Assembly (NCBI GenBank): GCA_023449855.1
Contig: JAEXHR010000397.1
Location: 1 to 64,000, forward strand
Direction of reading: 5' to 3'
Length of the DNA stretch: 64,000 bases
From: Pseudomonadota bacterium
GTDB taxonomy: Bacteria > Pseudomonadota > Alphaproteobacteria > Rhizobiales > Xanthobacteraceae
This document shows, piece after piece, positions 26,889 to 36,448 of this stretch. Under the pieces are notes generated by a model, which was not told the origin of the DNA, ran no database searches, and was given only the letters and a program-made list of their open reading frames with translations. Positions within the stretch are counted from its first letter, which is position 1. Each line of letters opens with the position of its first letter. The translations under genes were made by a program, and so were the position numbers.

Positions 26889-27635
26889 ATGGAATGGACC
26901 GACGAAGGCATCATCCTCGGCGTGCGGCGGCATGGCGAATCCGGCGCCATCGTCGAATTGATGACGCGCAGCCACGGCCGTCATCTCGGCCTCGTGCGCG
27001 GTGGTGCGGGTTCGCGGATGCGTCCCATCCTGCAGCCCGGCAACAGCGTGCAGGCGATCTGGCGTGCGCGGCTCGACGAACAGCTCGGCTATTACATTGT
27101 CGACGGCACCAGGCTGCGCGCCGCGACGCTGCTCGGCGCCTCGCATGCGGCCTACGGCGTCACCCATCTCGCTGCGGTGGCGCGGCTGTTGCCGGAGCGC
27201 GATCCGCATGATGACATTTTCGCCATGCTCGAACATATCCTCGATGACTTCGATCATCCGGTCGTTGCTGCGATTCACACGATCCGCTTTGAACTCGCGA
27301 TGCTCGCCGAACTCGGTTTTGGCCTCGATCTCGACAATTGCGCCGCCACCGGCGCGACGACCGATCTGATCTATGTCTCGCCCAAATCCGGGAATGCCGT
27401 CTCGCGGGTGGCCGGCGAGCCGTGGCGCGACAAGCTGATGCCGCTGCCACCGTTCATGCGTGAGAGCTACGCCGCCGAACACGGACTGTCCGATCGCGAC
27501 CTGCAGGACGGTTTCGACATCACCGGACGTTTCCTGCTGCGCAATGTGCTGGAGCCACGAGGGCAGGTGCATTCCGATGCGCGATCCGGCTTCATCAATG
27601 CCGTGATCCGCCAGATGGCCCGCTTGGGCGCTTAG
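26889..27635 (+). CDS. recO: DNA repair protein RecO
   Basis: Recombination mediator of 248 residues that anneals single strands and loads RecA with RecR. The N-terminal OB fold (MEWTDEGIILGVRRHGESGA, LVRGGAGSRMRPILQPGN) and the helical C-terminal half (PYRxFEL-like TIRFELAMLAELGFGLDLD) are family-typical; ARSGFINAVIRQMARL ends the protein. Follows era in the conserved alphaproteobacterial order. The stop overlaps the convergent MORN-like gene by 4 bp. Confidence 0.94.
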   Translation: MEWTDEGIILGVRRHGESGAIVELMTRSHGRHLGLVRGGAGSRMRPILQPGNSVQAIWRARLDEQLGYYIVDGTRLRAATLLGASHAAYGVTHLAAVARLLPERDPHDDIFAMLEHILDDFDHPVVAAIHTIRFELAMLAELGFGLDLDNCAATGATTDLIYVSPKSGNAVSRVAGEPWRDKLMPLPPFMRESYAAEHGLSDRDLQDGFDITGRFLLRNVLEPRGQVHSDARSGFINAVIRQMARLGA

Positions 27636-27880
27636 CGAACGGTCTTGGTAGCTACCTTCGGCTTGAACGTGGTTACTTTGTAGACATCGCCCTTCTTGTC
27701 ATAGGTGGTCCAATCGCCGGTTTGCTCGCCACGGTCGAAATGGCCGGAGCGCATGCGGACGCCGTCCTTGCGGAACCACTCCCAGTAACCCGTTGCCAGA
27801 CCATCGAGATGCTGGCCGCGGGCCCAAACGCTGCCGTCACGGTGATACTGGATATGAGGCTCTGGCATCGACTTGGCCAT
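27632..27880 (-). CDS. small MORN-repeat (YwqK-like) protein
   Basis: Protein of 82 residues made of two or three MORN-like repeats: IQYHRDGSVWARGQHLDG, GYWEWFRKDGVRMRSGHFD and GEQTGDWTTYDKKGDVYKVT. Such proteins are usually annotated as MORN-variant or YwqK-family; their function is unknown. An internal ATG at 27868 is an alternative start. It lies antisense to, and between, recO and parC. Confidence 0.75.
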   Translation of the reverse strand: MAKSMPEPHIQYHRDGSVWARGQHLDGLATGYWEWFRKDGVRMRSGHFDRGEQTGDWTTYDKKGDVYKVTTFKPKVATKTVR

Positions 27881-27979
27881 CTTCCCTCAGGCGACAAGGT
27901 TGGCGTGAAGCTGGAATACTCTACCGCATATCTTGATTCATTTCTTGCCCGATTCGCCGTCCCGCGCTAATGCCCCGCC

Positions 27980-30238
27980 ATGGGAAAAAGACTGATTCCG
28001 CCGGAGCCGGCTGAAATTCACGAGGTGCAGCTTCGCGAGGCGCTCGAGGAGCGCTATCTCGCTTACGCGCTCTCCACCATCATGCATCGCGCGCTGCCGG
28101 ATGCGCGGGACGGCCTGAAGCCGGTTCACCGCCGTATCCTCTATGGCATGCGCCTGCTCAGGCTCGATCCGGGCACGCCGTTCAAGAAGTCCGCCAAGAT
28201 CGTCGGCGACGTGATGGGCTCGTTCCATCCGCATGGCGACCAGGCGATCTATGACGCAATGGTGCGCCTCGCGCAGGATTTCTCCTCGCGCTATCCGCTG
28301 GTCGACGGCCAGGGCAATTTCGGCAATATCGACGGCGATAGCGCTGCGGCTTACCGCTACACCGAAGCCCGTATGACCGACGTGGCGCGGCTGCTGCTCG
28401 AAGGCATCGACGAGGACGCGGTCGAGTTTCGCCCGAACTATGACGGCCAGTCGAAGGAGCCGGCGGTCATGCCGGGCGGCTTCCCGAACCTGCTCGCCAA
28501 TGGCGCGCAGGGCATCGCGGTCGGCATGGCGACGTCGATCCCGCCGCACAACGCCGCCGAGCTTTGCGATGCCGCGCTGCATCTGATCGAGAAGCCCGAT
28601 GCCAAGTCGAAGGCGCTGTTGCGCTTCGTGAAGGGGCCGGACTTCCCGACCGGCGGCATCATCATCGACAGCAAGGAAGCGATCGCCGAGGCCTATACGA
28701 CCGGCCGAGGTTCGTTCCGCACTCGTGCCAAGTGGCATGTGGAAGAAGGTGCCCGTGGCGCCTGGAATATCGTGGTCACGGAAATTCCGTGGCTGGTGCA
28801 GAAGTCGCGCCTGATCGAGAAGATCGCCGAACTGCTCAATGACAAGAAGCTGCCGCTGGTCGGCGACATCCGCGATGAATCCGCCGAGGACGTCCGCGTC
28901 GTCATCGAGCCGAAGACGCGCAATGTCGATGCCGGCCTCGTGATGGAATCGCTGTTCAAGCTCACCGAGCTCGAGAGCAAGATCCCGCTGAACCTCAACG
29001 TGCTGGTCAAGGGCCGCATCCCCAAGGTGCTCGGCCTCGCCGAATGCCTGCGCGAATGGCTCGACCATCTGCGTGAAGTGCTTCTGCGCCGTTCGCAGCA
29101 CCGCAAGGGCCAGATCGAGCATCGTCTCGAAGTGCTGGGCGGCTATCTGATCGCCTATCTCAACATCGATGAGGTCATTCGCATCATCCGCACCGAGGAT
29201 GAGCCGAAGCCGGTGTTGATGAAGACCTTCAGCCTTACCGAGTTGCAGGCGGAGTCGATCCTGAACATGCGCTTGCGCAGCTTGCGCAAGCTCGAAGAGT
29301 TCGAGATCAAGAAGGAAGACAAGGAGCTGCGCGCCGAACTGAAAGGGATCAACGAGATCCTGGGCTCGGAAGCTGTGCAGTGGTCGAAGGTCGGCGAACA
29401 GGTGCGCAAGGTGCGCGAGATGTTCGGCCCGAAGACGCCGCTCGGCAAGCGCCGCACGGTGTTCGCGGATGCGCCTGAACACGATCTCGCCGCGCTCGAG
29501 GAGTCGCTGGTCGAGCGCGAGCCCGTCACCGTCGTCATCTCCGACAAGGGCTGGGTGCGCACGCTGAAGGGCCAGGTCGCCGATCTGTCGAACCTGACCT
29601 TCAAGCAGGACGACAAGCTCGGCCAGTCCTTCTTCGCCGAGACCACGTCGAAGCTGATGCTGCTCGCCACCAATGGCCGCTTCTACACGCTCGATGTGGC
29701 GAAGCTGCCCGGTGGCCGCGGTCATGGCGAGCCGATCCGCCTGTTCATCGACATGGAAGGCGATGCCGCCATCGTCTCGGTGTTCGTGCACAAGGGCGGC
29801 CGCAAATTCCTGATCGCCAGCCATGACGGCCAGGGCTTTGTGGTGGGCGAAGATGATTGCGTCAGCGCGACCCGCAAGGGCAAGCAGATCATCAATGTGG
29901 ACATGCCGAACGAGGCGCGCGTGCTGACGCTGGTGGAAGAAGGCGCCGATCAGGTCGCCGTCATCGGCACCAACCACAAGATGGTGATCTTCCCGCTCAG
30001 CGAAGTGCCGGAAATGTCGAAGGGCAAGGGCGTGCGGCTGCAGAAATACACCAGTGCTGCACTGTCCGATGTTGCCGTGTTCAACGCCAAGGCGGGTCTG
30101 ACCTGGCGCGACTCGTCCGGCCGCGAACGCTCGATGAGCTGGAAGGAGCTGTCGGATTGGCGCGGCACCCGCGCCGATGCCGGCCGTCAAGCGACGGGCC
30201 TGCCGTCGTCCAACAAGTTCAACAAGCCGATCGAGTAA
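27980..30238 (+). CDS. parC: DNA topoisomerase IV subunit A
   Basis: Breaks and rejoins DNA to decatenate daughter chromosomes, together with ParE. The 752-residue sequence has the winged-helix domain with RALPDARDGLKPVHRRILYG, the quinolone-region helix FHPHGDQAIYDAMVRLAQDF, and the catalytic tyrosine in AAAYRYTEARM. A coiled tower and a C-terminal beta-pinwheel region follow. Length matches ParC rather than GyrA. At the position equivalent to E. coli ParC Ser80 the residue is Gln, and at Glu84 it is Asp. A type A palindromic repeat follows the stop. Confidence 0.96.
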   Translation: MGKRLIPPEPAEIHEVQLREALEERYLAYALSTIMHRALPDARDGLKPVHRRILYGMRLLRLDPGTPFKKSAKIVGDVMGSFHPHGDQAIYDAMVRLAQDFSSRYPLVDGQGNFGNIDGDSAAAYRYTEARMTDVARLLLEGIDEDAVEFRPNYDGQSKEPAVMPGGFPNLLANGAQGIAVGMATSIPPHNAAELCDAALHLIEKPDAKSKALLRFVKGPDFPTGGIIIDSKEAIAEAYTTGRGSFRTRAKWHVEEGARGAWNIVVTEIPWLVQKSRLIEKIAELLNDKKLPLVGDIRDESAEDVRVVIEPKTRNVDAGLVMESLFKLTELESKIPLNLNVLVKGRIPKVLGLAECLREWLDHLREVLLRRSQHRKGQIEHRLEVLGGYLIAYLNIDEVIRIIRTEDEPKPVLMKTFSLTELQAESILNMRLRSLRKLEEFEIKKEDKELRAELKGINEILGSEAVQWSKVGEQVRKVREMFGPKTPLGKRRTVFADAPEHDLAALEESLVEREPVTVVISDKGWVRTLKGQVADLSNLTFKQDDKLGQSFFAETTSKLMLLATNGRFYTLDVAKLPGGRGHGEPIRLFIDMEGDAAIVSVFVHKGGRKFLIASHDGQGFVVGEDDCVSATRKGKQIINVDMPNEARVLTLVEEGADQVAVIGTNHKMVIFPLSEVPEMSKGKGVRLQKYTSAALSDVAVFNAKAGLTWRDSSGRERSMSWKELSDWRGTRADAGRQATGLPSSNKFNKPIE

Positions 30239-30251
30239 GGGGCTCGTTCCG

Positions 30252-30366
30252 CTCTCATCCTGAGGAGCCGCGCATCTGCGCGGCGTCTCGAAGGATGGCC
30301 GCAAGCTCCGAGCCTTTCACCTCATGGTTCGAGACGCGCGCAAGAGCGCGCTCCTCACCATGAGGG
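30252..30366. repeat. dispersed palindromic repeat, type A, copy 2
   Basis: About 115-bp element closely matching the one at 6911-7030: CTCATCCTGAGGAGCCGCGC at one end and CTCCTCACCATGAGGG at the other. It sits between the convergent stops of parC and the CBS-domain protein gene, where it could act as a terminator or mRNA 3' end structure. Confidence 0.87.
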
Positions 30367-30381
30367 CCCGGAGGCTATCGG

Positions 30382-31680
30382 CTAGCCCGTCTCTTCCTCG
30401 ACCACGCGGGTCGCCATCACCTTGTCGATCCGGCGGCCATCGAGGTCCATGATCTCGAATGTCCAGCCATGCGAGACGATGGTGTCGCCGACATCCGGGA
30501 TGCGACCGAATGCGTCGAGCAGAAATCCCGCGCAGGTCTGATACGGGCGGGCGCCCGGCGGTTCGATCCCCAGCAGCGCCAGGAATTCCAGCGCCGGCAT
30601 CCAGCCCGAGATCAGATAGGAGCCGTCCTCGCGCTTGTGGAAGGCGAGTTCGGCCGGGCCTTCTTCGGTGTGGAACGCACCGACGATGGCTTCGAGAATG
30701 TCCGCGGACGTCACGACGCCCTGGAAGGTGCCGTATTCGTCATGAACGAGACCCATATGCACTGCTGACTCGCGGAGGATCCGCACGACGTCGCGCGCAT
30801 CCAGCGTATCGGGGATGACAGGCGCTTCGCGCACCAGCGCGCGGATATCCGGCGTGCTGCCGGCCAGAAAGGCGCCGAGCAGGTCCTTCGCCTGCACGAT
30901 GCCGATCGCGGAATCCATGTTGCCGTCGAACACCGCGAAGCGCGAATGCGAACTGCCGGTGATCTCGGCATGGATGGTTTCGATGGGGTCGGTGAGATCG
31001 ATCATCGCCACTTCATGGCGCGGCGTCATCACGGCGCCGACGGGCAGGTCACCGAGCCGCATCACGCCCGCGATCATTTCCTTCTCGCCGGGCTCGAGCA
31101 CGCCCGCCGTCTCTGCTTCCGTCACCAGCGTGTGAATCTCGGCTTCGCTGACCTTGTCCTCCGATGCACCGCGCTGTCCCAGCAGGAACAAGATCGCCTT
31201 GCCCGAGCGGTCGAGCAGCCACACCAGTGGCAGGGAGATCTTTGCCAGCATCACCATGGCCGGCGCAACGCGGACGGCCACTGCTTCGGGATCCCGCAGC
31301 GCGATCTGCTTCGGCACCAGCTCGCCGATGATCAACGAGGCATAGGTGATGGTGGTGACGACGATGCCCACACCGAGCGTATCGGCGAGGCCCTTCGATA
31401 GACCGAACTCGAGCAACTGGTCCGACAGCCGCTGACCCAGCGTCGCGCCAGAGAAGGCGCCCGACAGCACGCCGATCAGCGTGATGCCGATCTGCACGGT
31501 GGAAAGAAACTTGCCGGGATCGGAGGCCAGGGTGAGTGCGCGCCGCGCACCGGTGACGCCTTTTTCGACAAGGCCGGCGAGACGGGCAGGGCGGGACGAG
31601 ACGATCGCCAACTCGGACATCGCGAGCAGGCCATTGAGGACGATCAGGACCGCGACGATCCCGAGTTCGAGCGATAACAC
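30382..31680 (-). CDS. CNNM/CorC-type CBS-domain membrane protein (hemolysin family)
   Basis: Inner-membrane protein of 432 residues. An N-terminal DUF21/CNNM domain of about four segments (LELGIVAVLIVLNGLLAMSE, STVQIGITLIGVLSG, TYASLIIGELVPKQIAL) is followed by a CBS pair (VGAVMTPRHEVAMIDL onward, about residues 210-330). A C-terminal CorC_HlyC transporter-associated domain completes it (GWMPALEFLALLGI, GRIPDVGDTI). Relatives are implicated in Mg2+/Co2+ efflux, despite the old hemolysin name. The GTG at 31680 has AAGGA seven bases upstream; the frame extends to 31851 without better starts. Confidence 0.9.
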   Translation of the reverse strand: MLSLELGIVAVLIVLNGLLAMSELAIVSSRPARLAGLVEKGVTGARRALTLASDPGKFLSTVQIGITLIGVLSGAFSGATLGQRLSDQLLEFGLSKGLADTLGVGIVVTTITYASLIIGELVPKQIALRDPEAVAVRVAPAMVMLAKISLPLVWLLDRSGKAILFLLGQRGASEDKVSEAEIHTLVTEAETAGVLEPGEKEMIAGVMRLGDLPVGAVMTPRHEVAMIDLTDPIETIHAEITGSSHSRFAVFDGNMDSAIGIVQAKDLLGAFLAGSTPDIRALVREAPVIPDTLDARDVVRILRESAVHMGLVHDEYGTFQGVVTSADILEAIVGAFHTEEGPAELAFHKREDGSYLISGWMPALEFLALLGIEPPGARPYQTCAGFLLDAFGRIPDVGDTIVSHGWTFEIMDLDGRRIDKVMATRVVEEETG

Positions 31681-31913
31681 AGTGGTTCCTTCTGATGATG
31701 GAGCCAAAATATAGGCGATCCGCCGCCGTCTCGCCATGGCTGGCCCCCGGACCGTGCGCTCGCGACGCAGGACGGGAGGATATGAACAGGATTTATCTCT
31801 CAAACTTTCGTGCTTTGGCCACACATTGCGCACGGTCCCGCCAGCGCCCATCTGCTGCCTTCCGGACGAGGTGCGTCAGTCCGTCGCAAAAAAATCGACG
31901 TGTCGCAATTTTC

Positions 31914-33128
31914 ATGTACGATTGCGTTCGGTCAGTCGGCTTGTTGGGGGCATTTATCTTGATTTGCTTCAGATCGATCTTTCCCGTTCTGTCTGTGATT
32001 GCCGCCTTGGTGCTTGCTGGTTGCGACAAGAAGCCTGAAGCCGCCGCGCCACCACCGCCTCCCGTGACCGTCGCCAATCCGCTTAAGAAGATGACGACCG
32101 ACTGGGACGAGTTCACCGGCCGTTTCGATGCCGTCGATCAGGTGCAGATCCGCGCCCGCGTTACCGGCTTCGTCACCAAGGTGACCTTTGTGGACGGCGC
32201 TGTTGTGAAGGCCGGCGACGTCCTCTACGAAATCGATCCGCGTCAGTATGAAGCCACCGCCGAGCAGGCCCAGGGGCAACTGGACGATGCCAAGGCGAAG
32301 GTCGATCTCGCGCAGAAAGAACTCGAGCGCGCCACCACGCTGATCAAGACCCAAGCCATCTCCGAGAACATCGTCGATCAGCGCAGCCAGGCGCTAGCCG
32401 CCGCGCAGGCCTCCGTTCTGGTGGCTGAAGGCGCGCTCAAGCTTGCGAAGCTCAATCTCGAATATACGAAAGTCGTCGCGCCCATCGATGGGCGCGTCAG
32501 CCGCCATCTCGTCAGCGTCGGCAATCTCGTCAATGGCAGCGACAGCGGCGCGACGCTGCTGACGACGATCGTGTCGATGGCGCCGATCTATCTTTATTTC
32601 GACATGGACGAGTCCATCTATCAGCGCAACAGCCGCCTGTGGTTCGAAGGCAAGCGTCCGAGTTCGCGCGATACGCCCAATCCCGTGCAGATCACGCTGA
32701 CCGGAGACAGCAGGCCGAGCAAGGAAGGCAAGATGGACTTCCTCGACAACCGGCTCGATGTCGGCACCGGCACGCTGCGTGGTCGTGCCATCGTCGATAA
32801 TCGCGATCTGTCGATCCTGCCGGGCCAGTTCGCGCGCCTGCGCGTCATCGCCAGCGGTGAATATGAAGCGCTGCTGATCCCCGATACGGCCGTTGCTACC
32901 GATCAATCCCGAAAAATAGTGATGGTGGTGAAGCCAGACGATACCGTCGAGGCGAGGCCCGTCACGCTCGGCCCGCTTGATGACGGGTTGCGGGTGATCC
33001 GGGAGGGTCTCAAGACCGACGATCGCATCATCATCGACGGTCTGCAGCGCGCGCGTGTCGGCGCCAAGGTCACGCCGAAGGCGGGCGAAGTGAAGCCCAT
33101 GGCTCCTGCAGGCGGCGCCAAGCCATGA
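31914..33128 (+). CDS. RND efflux periplasmic adaptor (lipoprotein)
   Basis: Membrane-fusion subunit of a tripartite drug exporter, about 404 residues. A lipoprotein signal ends in the lipobox LVLAGC, so the mature protein is probably lipid-anchored facing the periplasm. A Pro-rich linker (EAAAPPPPPVTVANP) precedes the first barrel strand set; the lipoyl halves (RARVTGFVTKVTFVDGAVVK and VAPIDGRVSRHLVSVGN) flank a coiled-coil hairpin. Beta-barrel and membrane-proximal domains follow. The start is uncertain: ATG at 31914, or TTG at 31959 preceded by a G-rich site, which would give a cleaner signal peptide. Coupled to the pump gene by ATGA. Confidence 0.9.
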   Translation: MYDCVRSVGLLGAFILICFRSIFPVLSVIAALVLAGCDKKPEAAAPPPPPVTVANPLKKMTTDWDEFTGRFDAVDQVQIRARVTGFVTKVTFVDGAVVKAGDVLYEIDPRQYEATAEQAQGQLDDAKAKVDLAQKELERATTLIKTQAISENIVDQRSQALAAAQASVLVAEGALKLAKLNLEYTKVVAPIDGRVSRHLVSVGNLVNGSDSGATLLTTIVSMAPIYLYFDMDESIYQRNSRLWFEGKRPSSRDTPNPVQITLTGDSRPSKEGKMDFLDNRLDVGTGTLRGRAIVDNRDLSILPGQFARLRVIASGEYEALLIPDTAVATDQSRKIVMVVKPDDTVEARPVTLGPLDDGLRVIREGLKTDDRIIIDGLQRARVGAKVTPKAGEVKPMAPAGGAKP

Positions 33129-36100
33129 ATCTCGGCAGCCTCTCCGTCAATCGTCCGATCCTCGCGATGGTGATGTCCATCGTGCTGATCATCGTCGGTG
33201 CCATCGCCTACACGACGCTGCCGGTGTCCGAATATCCGGAAGTTGCGCCGCCGACAGTGGTCATCACCACGCAATATCCCGGCGCCTCCGCGCAGACCGT
33301 GTCGGAGACCGTGGCGACGCCGATCGAGCAGGAGATCAACGGCGTCGAGGACATGCTGTATCTCTACAGCCAGGCCACCTCGAACGGCCAGCTCAACATC
33401 ACCGTCACGTTCAAGCTCGGCACCGATCTCGACAAGGCGCAGGTGCTGGTTCAAAATCGCGTTGCCATCGCGCAACCGCGTTTGCCTGAGGAGGTGCAGC
33501 GCAACGGCGTCGTCACCCGCAAGAACTCGCCCGACCTGATGATGGTCGTGTTCATGCTGTCGCCCGACGATACCTACGATCAGCTGTATATTTCCAACTA
33601 CGCGCTGCGCAATGTGCGCGACCAGTTGCTGCGTCTCGATGGCGTCGGCGACATCCAGATTTTCGGCGCGCGCGATTATTCCATGCGGCTGTGGCTTGAT
33701 CCCGACAAGATCGCCAATCTCGGCATGACTGCGGGCGACGTGATTGCGGCAATCCGTGCGCAGAACATCCAGATCGCCGGCGGCCAGATCGCCGAGCCGC
33801 CGATCTCCGATCGCGCCTTCTCGCCGAATCTGACCTTTACCGGACGTCTCAAGGATCAATCCGAATTCGGCAATATCGTCATCAAGGCTGGCAGCGACGG
33901 CCGTACCGTGCGGCTGCGCGACGTCGCGCGGATTGAACTCGGTGCGCTGTCCTATACGACCAACAGTTTTCTGCTGAAAAAGCCGGCGGTGGCGCTCGCA
34001 GTCTCGCAGCGACCGGGATCGAACGCGCTGTCCACGGCGGACGCGATCGCCAAGACCATGGCGAAGCTGAAAGCCGATTTTCCCAAGGGTCTCGAATACA
34101 ATATTGGCTACAATCCGACCGAATTCATCGCCCAGTCGGTGCATGAGCTGATCAAGACGATCTACGAGGCCATGGTGCTGGTCGTGATCGTCGTGCTCGT
34201 CTTTCTGCAGGGCTGGCGGCCGGCGATCATTCCGATCATGGCCATTCCGGTGTCACTGGTCGGCACCTTCGCCGTCATGGCGGCGCTCGGCTTCTCGATC
34301 AACAATCTCACGCTGTTCGGTCTCGTGCTCGCGGTCGGCATCGTGGTGGATGACGCCATTGTCGTTGTCGAGAATGTCGAGCGGCATCTTGCCGAAGGGA
34401 AGACGCGGCGCGAGGCGGCATTGCTGACCATGACCGAGGTTGGCGGCGCGCTGATCTCGATCGCGCTGGTACTGTGCGCCGTGTTCGTGCCGACGGCCTT
34501 TATCGGCGGCATCTCCGGACAGTTCTTCCAGCAATTCGCCGTCACGATTGCGGTGGCGACCGCGATCTCCTGTTTCTGTTCGCTGACACTGTCGCCGGCG
34601 CTGGCCTCGATGATCCTCGAACAGCATCACGACAAGAAGCCGCCAGCGAGCTGGAATGTGGTCGCGCGCGGCTGGAATGCCTTCACGGGCGTGTTCAATC
34701 GCGGTTTCGACAAGCTCTCCCATGCCTATGGCACCGCGGCCGGTTTCGTCATTCATCACCTCGTGCTGATGCTGGTCGTCTATGTAGCGCTGATCGGCAG
34801 CGCGGGCTGGCTGCTTTATGCAACGCCACAGGGCTTCATTCCGGCGCAGGATCGCGGTTATGTCATTGTCGTCGTGCAATTGCCCGGCGCGGCATCGCTG
34901 ACGCGGACGACGGAAGTCGTGCGCGAGATCGAGCGTATTGCACTCGATGTGCCCGGCGTCGTCCGCGTACCCTCTTTCGCCGGCTTCAACGGCGCGACCC
35001 GTACGCAAGCCTCCAATGCCGCTGCGCTGTTCCCCGTCTTCGCCGATGCGGAGGAGCGCGCCAAGCAGGGCCATACGGCGACACAGATCACCGCCGAACT
35101 GCGCAAGCGGTTGTCGGTCATCGAAGGCGCGCTGGTGATCGTGGTGCCGCCGCCGGCAGTGTCCGGCATCGGCACTGGCGGTGGCTTCGCCATGCGCATT
35201 CTCGATAATCAGGGCAGGGGTCCCGATCTGCTCGAGAAAGCGACCGACGAACTCGTCAATGCTGCGCGCCGGGCGCCAGGCCTTACCTCGGTGTTCTCGC
35301 CCTTCACGGCGAATACGCCGCAGGTCTTTGTCGGTATCGACCGGCAGAAGGCGCAGATGCTGAATGTGCCGATCACCAATGTGAACGATGCGATCCAGGT
35401 CTATTTCGGCTCGGCCTATGTCAACGACTTCAACATTCTGGGTCGCACCTATCACGTCACCGCACAGGCCGATCTGCCGTTCCGCAAGGAGCGCTCCGAC
35501 CTCGCGCGGCTGCAGACCCGCAATGCTGACGGCAATATGGTGCTGCTCGGCAGCGTCGTGAACTTCGAGGACAGGTCGGGACCGGACCGCGTGCCGCGCT
35601 ATAATCTCTATCCAGCTGCAGAACTTCAGGGCGACACGCTACCCGGTGTTAGCTCGACCACGGCACTGAACACCATGAAGAAGCTGGCGGACGAGACGCT
35701 GCCGAGCGGCTTCAGCTTCGCATGGACCGATCTGTCCTATCAGCAGGTCACCGCCGGCAATGCGGGGCTCTATGTCTTCCCGATCTGCGTGCTGTTCGTC
35801 TATCTCGTGCTGGCCGCGCAATATGGCAGCTGGTCGCTGCCGTTTGCGGTGATCCTGATCGTGCCGATGTGTCTGTTCGCGGCCACCATCGGCGTTCGTA
35901 TCATGGGGCTGGGGCAGGATGTCAACATTCTCACCCAGATCGGATTTGTGGTGCTGGTGGGGCTTGCCGCGAAGAATGCCATCCTGATTGTCGAGTTCGC
36001 CCGCGACATCGAGCAGGAGGGGCGCGATCAGCTCGAGGCCGTGATCGAGGCGTGCCGACTGCGTATTCGTCCAATCCTGATGACGTCCTTCGCTTTCATC

Positions 36101-36298
36101 CTCGGCGTGCTACCCTTGGTGATCTCGTCGGGTTCGGGCTCGGAAATGCGGCAGGCGGTCGGTGTGGCCGTGTTCTTCGGCATGATCGGTGTGACGATCT
36201 TCGGTCTCATCTTTACGCCGATCTTTTACATCCTGATCCGTCGCCTGTTCCCGGGCTCGGTGGTGATTCCGCAAAAGGAGCTGGGGGCGCATGCGTGA
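33125..36298 (+). CDS. RND efflux pump inner-membrane transporter (HAE1 family)
   Basis: Proton-driven multidrug pump of 1057 residues. It shows the usual start (FVNRPILAMV-like SVNRPILAMVMSIVLIIVGA), the first large periplasmic loop, then twelve membrane segments in two halves. Segment 4 carries the proton-relay Asp pair in VGIVVDDAIVVVENVER. The second half includes FIPAQDRGYVIVVVQLPGAA, and GLAAKNAILIVEFARD in segment 10 provides the relay Lys. It resembles the MexF/BepE branch. No outer-membrane channel gene is in the operon, so a TolC-like protein from elsewhere would complete the complex. Confidence 0.95.
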   Translation: MNLGSLSVNRPILAMVMSIVLIIVGAIAYTTLPVSEYPEVAPPTVVITTQYPGASAQTVSETVATPIEQEINGVEDMLYLYSQATSNGQLNITVTFKLGTDLDKAQVLVQNRVAIAQPRLPEEVQRNGVVTRKNSPDLMMVVFMLSPDDTYDQLYISNYALRNVRDQLLRLDGVGDIQIFGARDYSMRLWLDPDKIANLGMTAGDVIAAIRAQNIQIAGGQIAEPPISDRAFSPNLTFTGRLKDQSEFGNIVIKAGSDGRTVRLRDVARIELGALSYTTNSFLLKKPAVALAVSQRPGSNALSTADAIAKTMAKLKADFPKGLEYNIGYNPTEFIAQSVHELIKTIYEAMVLVVIVVLVFLQGWRPAIIPIMAIPVSLVGTFAVMAALGFSINNLTLFGLVLAVGIVVDDAIVVVENVERHLAEGKTRREAALLTMTEVGGALISIALVLCAVFVPTAFIGGISGQFFQQFAVTIAVATAISCFCSLTLSPALASMILEQHHDKKPPASWNVVARGWNAFTGVFNRGFDKLSHAYGTAAGFVIHHLVLMLVVYVALIGSAGWLLYATPQGFIPAQDRGYVIVVVQLPGAASLTRTTEVVREIERIALDVPGVVRVPSFAGFNGATRTQASNAAALFPVFADAEERAKQGHTATQITAELRKRLSVIEGALVIVVPPPAVSGIGTGGGFAMRILDNQGRGPDLLEKATDELVNAARRAPGLTSVFSPFTANTPQVFVGIDRQKAQMLNVPITNVNDAIQVYFGSAYVNDFNILGRTYHVTAQADLPFRKERSDLARLQTRNADGNMVLLGSVVNFEDRSGPDRVPRYNLYPAAELQGDTLPGVSSTTALNTMKKLADETLPSGFSFAWTDLSYQQVTAGNAGLYVFPICVLFVYLVLAAQYGSWSLPFAVILIVPMCLFAATIGVRIMGLGQDVNILTQIGFVVLVGLAAKNAILIVEFARDIEQEGRDQLEAVIEACRLRIRPILMTSFAFILGVLPLVISSGSGSEMRQAVGVAVFFGMIGVTIFGLIFTPIFYILIRRLFPGSVVIPQKELGAHA

Positions 36299-36448
36299 TT
36301 GCCAATAGTGCCATGATACCTGGCCTTGTGCCGGGTATCTCCGTCTTGGCACAATGGCATGAGAGATGCGGATGGCCGAACCTTCGCCGCGGAGGCGCGC
36401 CGGCCCTGCAGGCGGGACGAGCCCGTCGTGACGGAAGAAAGTTTGGGA

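Noticed and set aside
27938..30304. Minus-strand frame of about 790 codons opposite parC
   Set aside because: parC is unambiguous on the plus strand; the antisense frame has the same shadow composition (His/Asp/Arg/Leu-rich).
30382..31680. Annotation of this gene as a hemolysin
   Set aside because: The historical name comes from weak evidence; the domain order (CNNM, CBS pair, CorC_HlyC) points to a cation-transport-related membrane protein.
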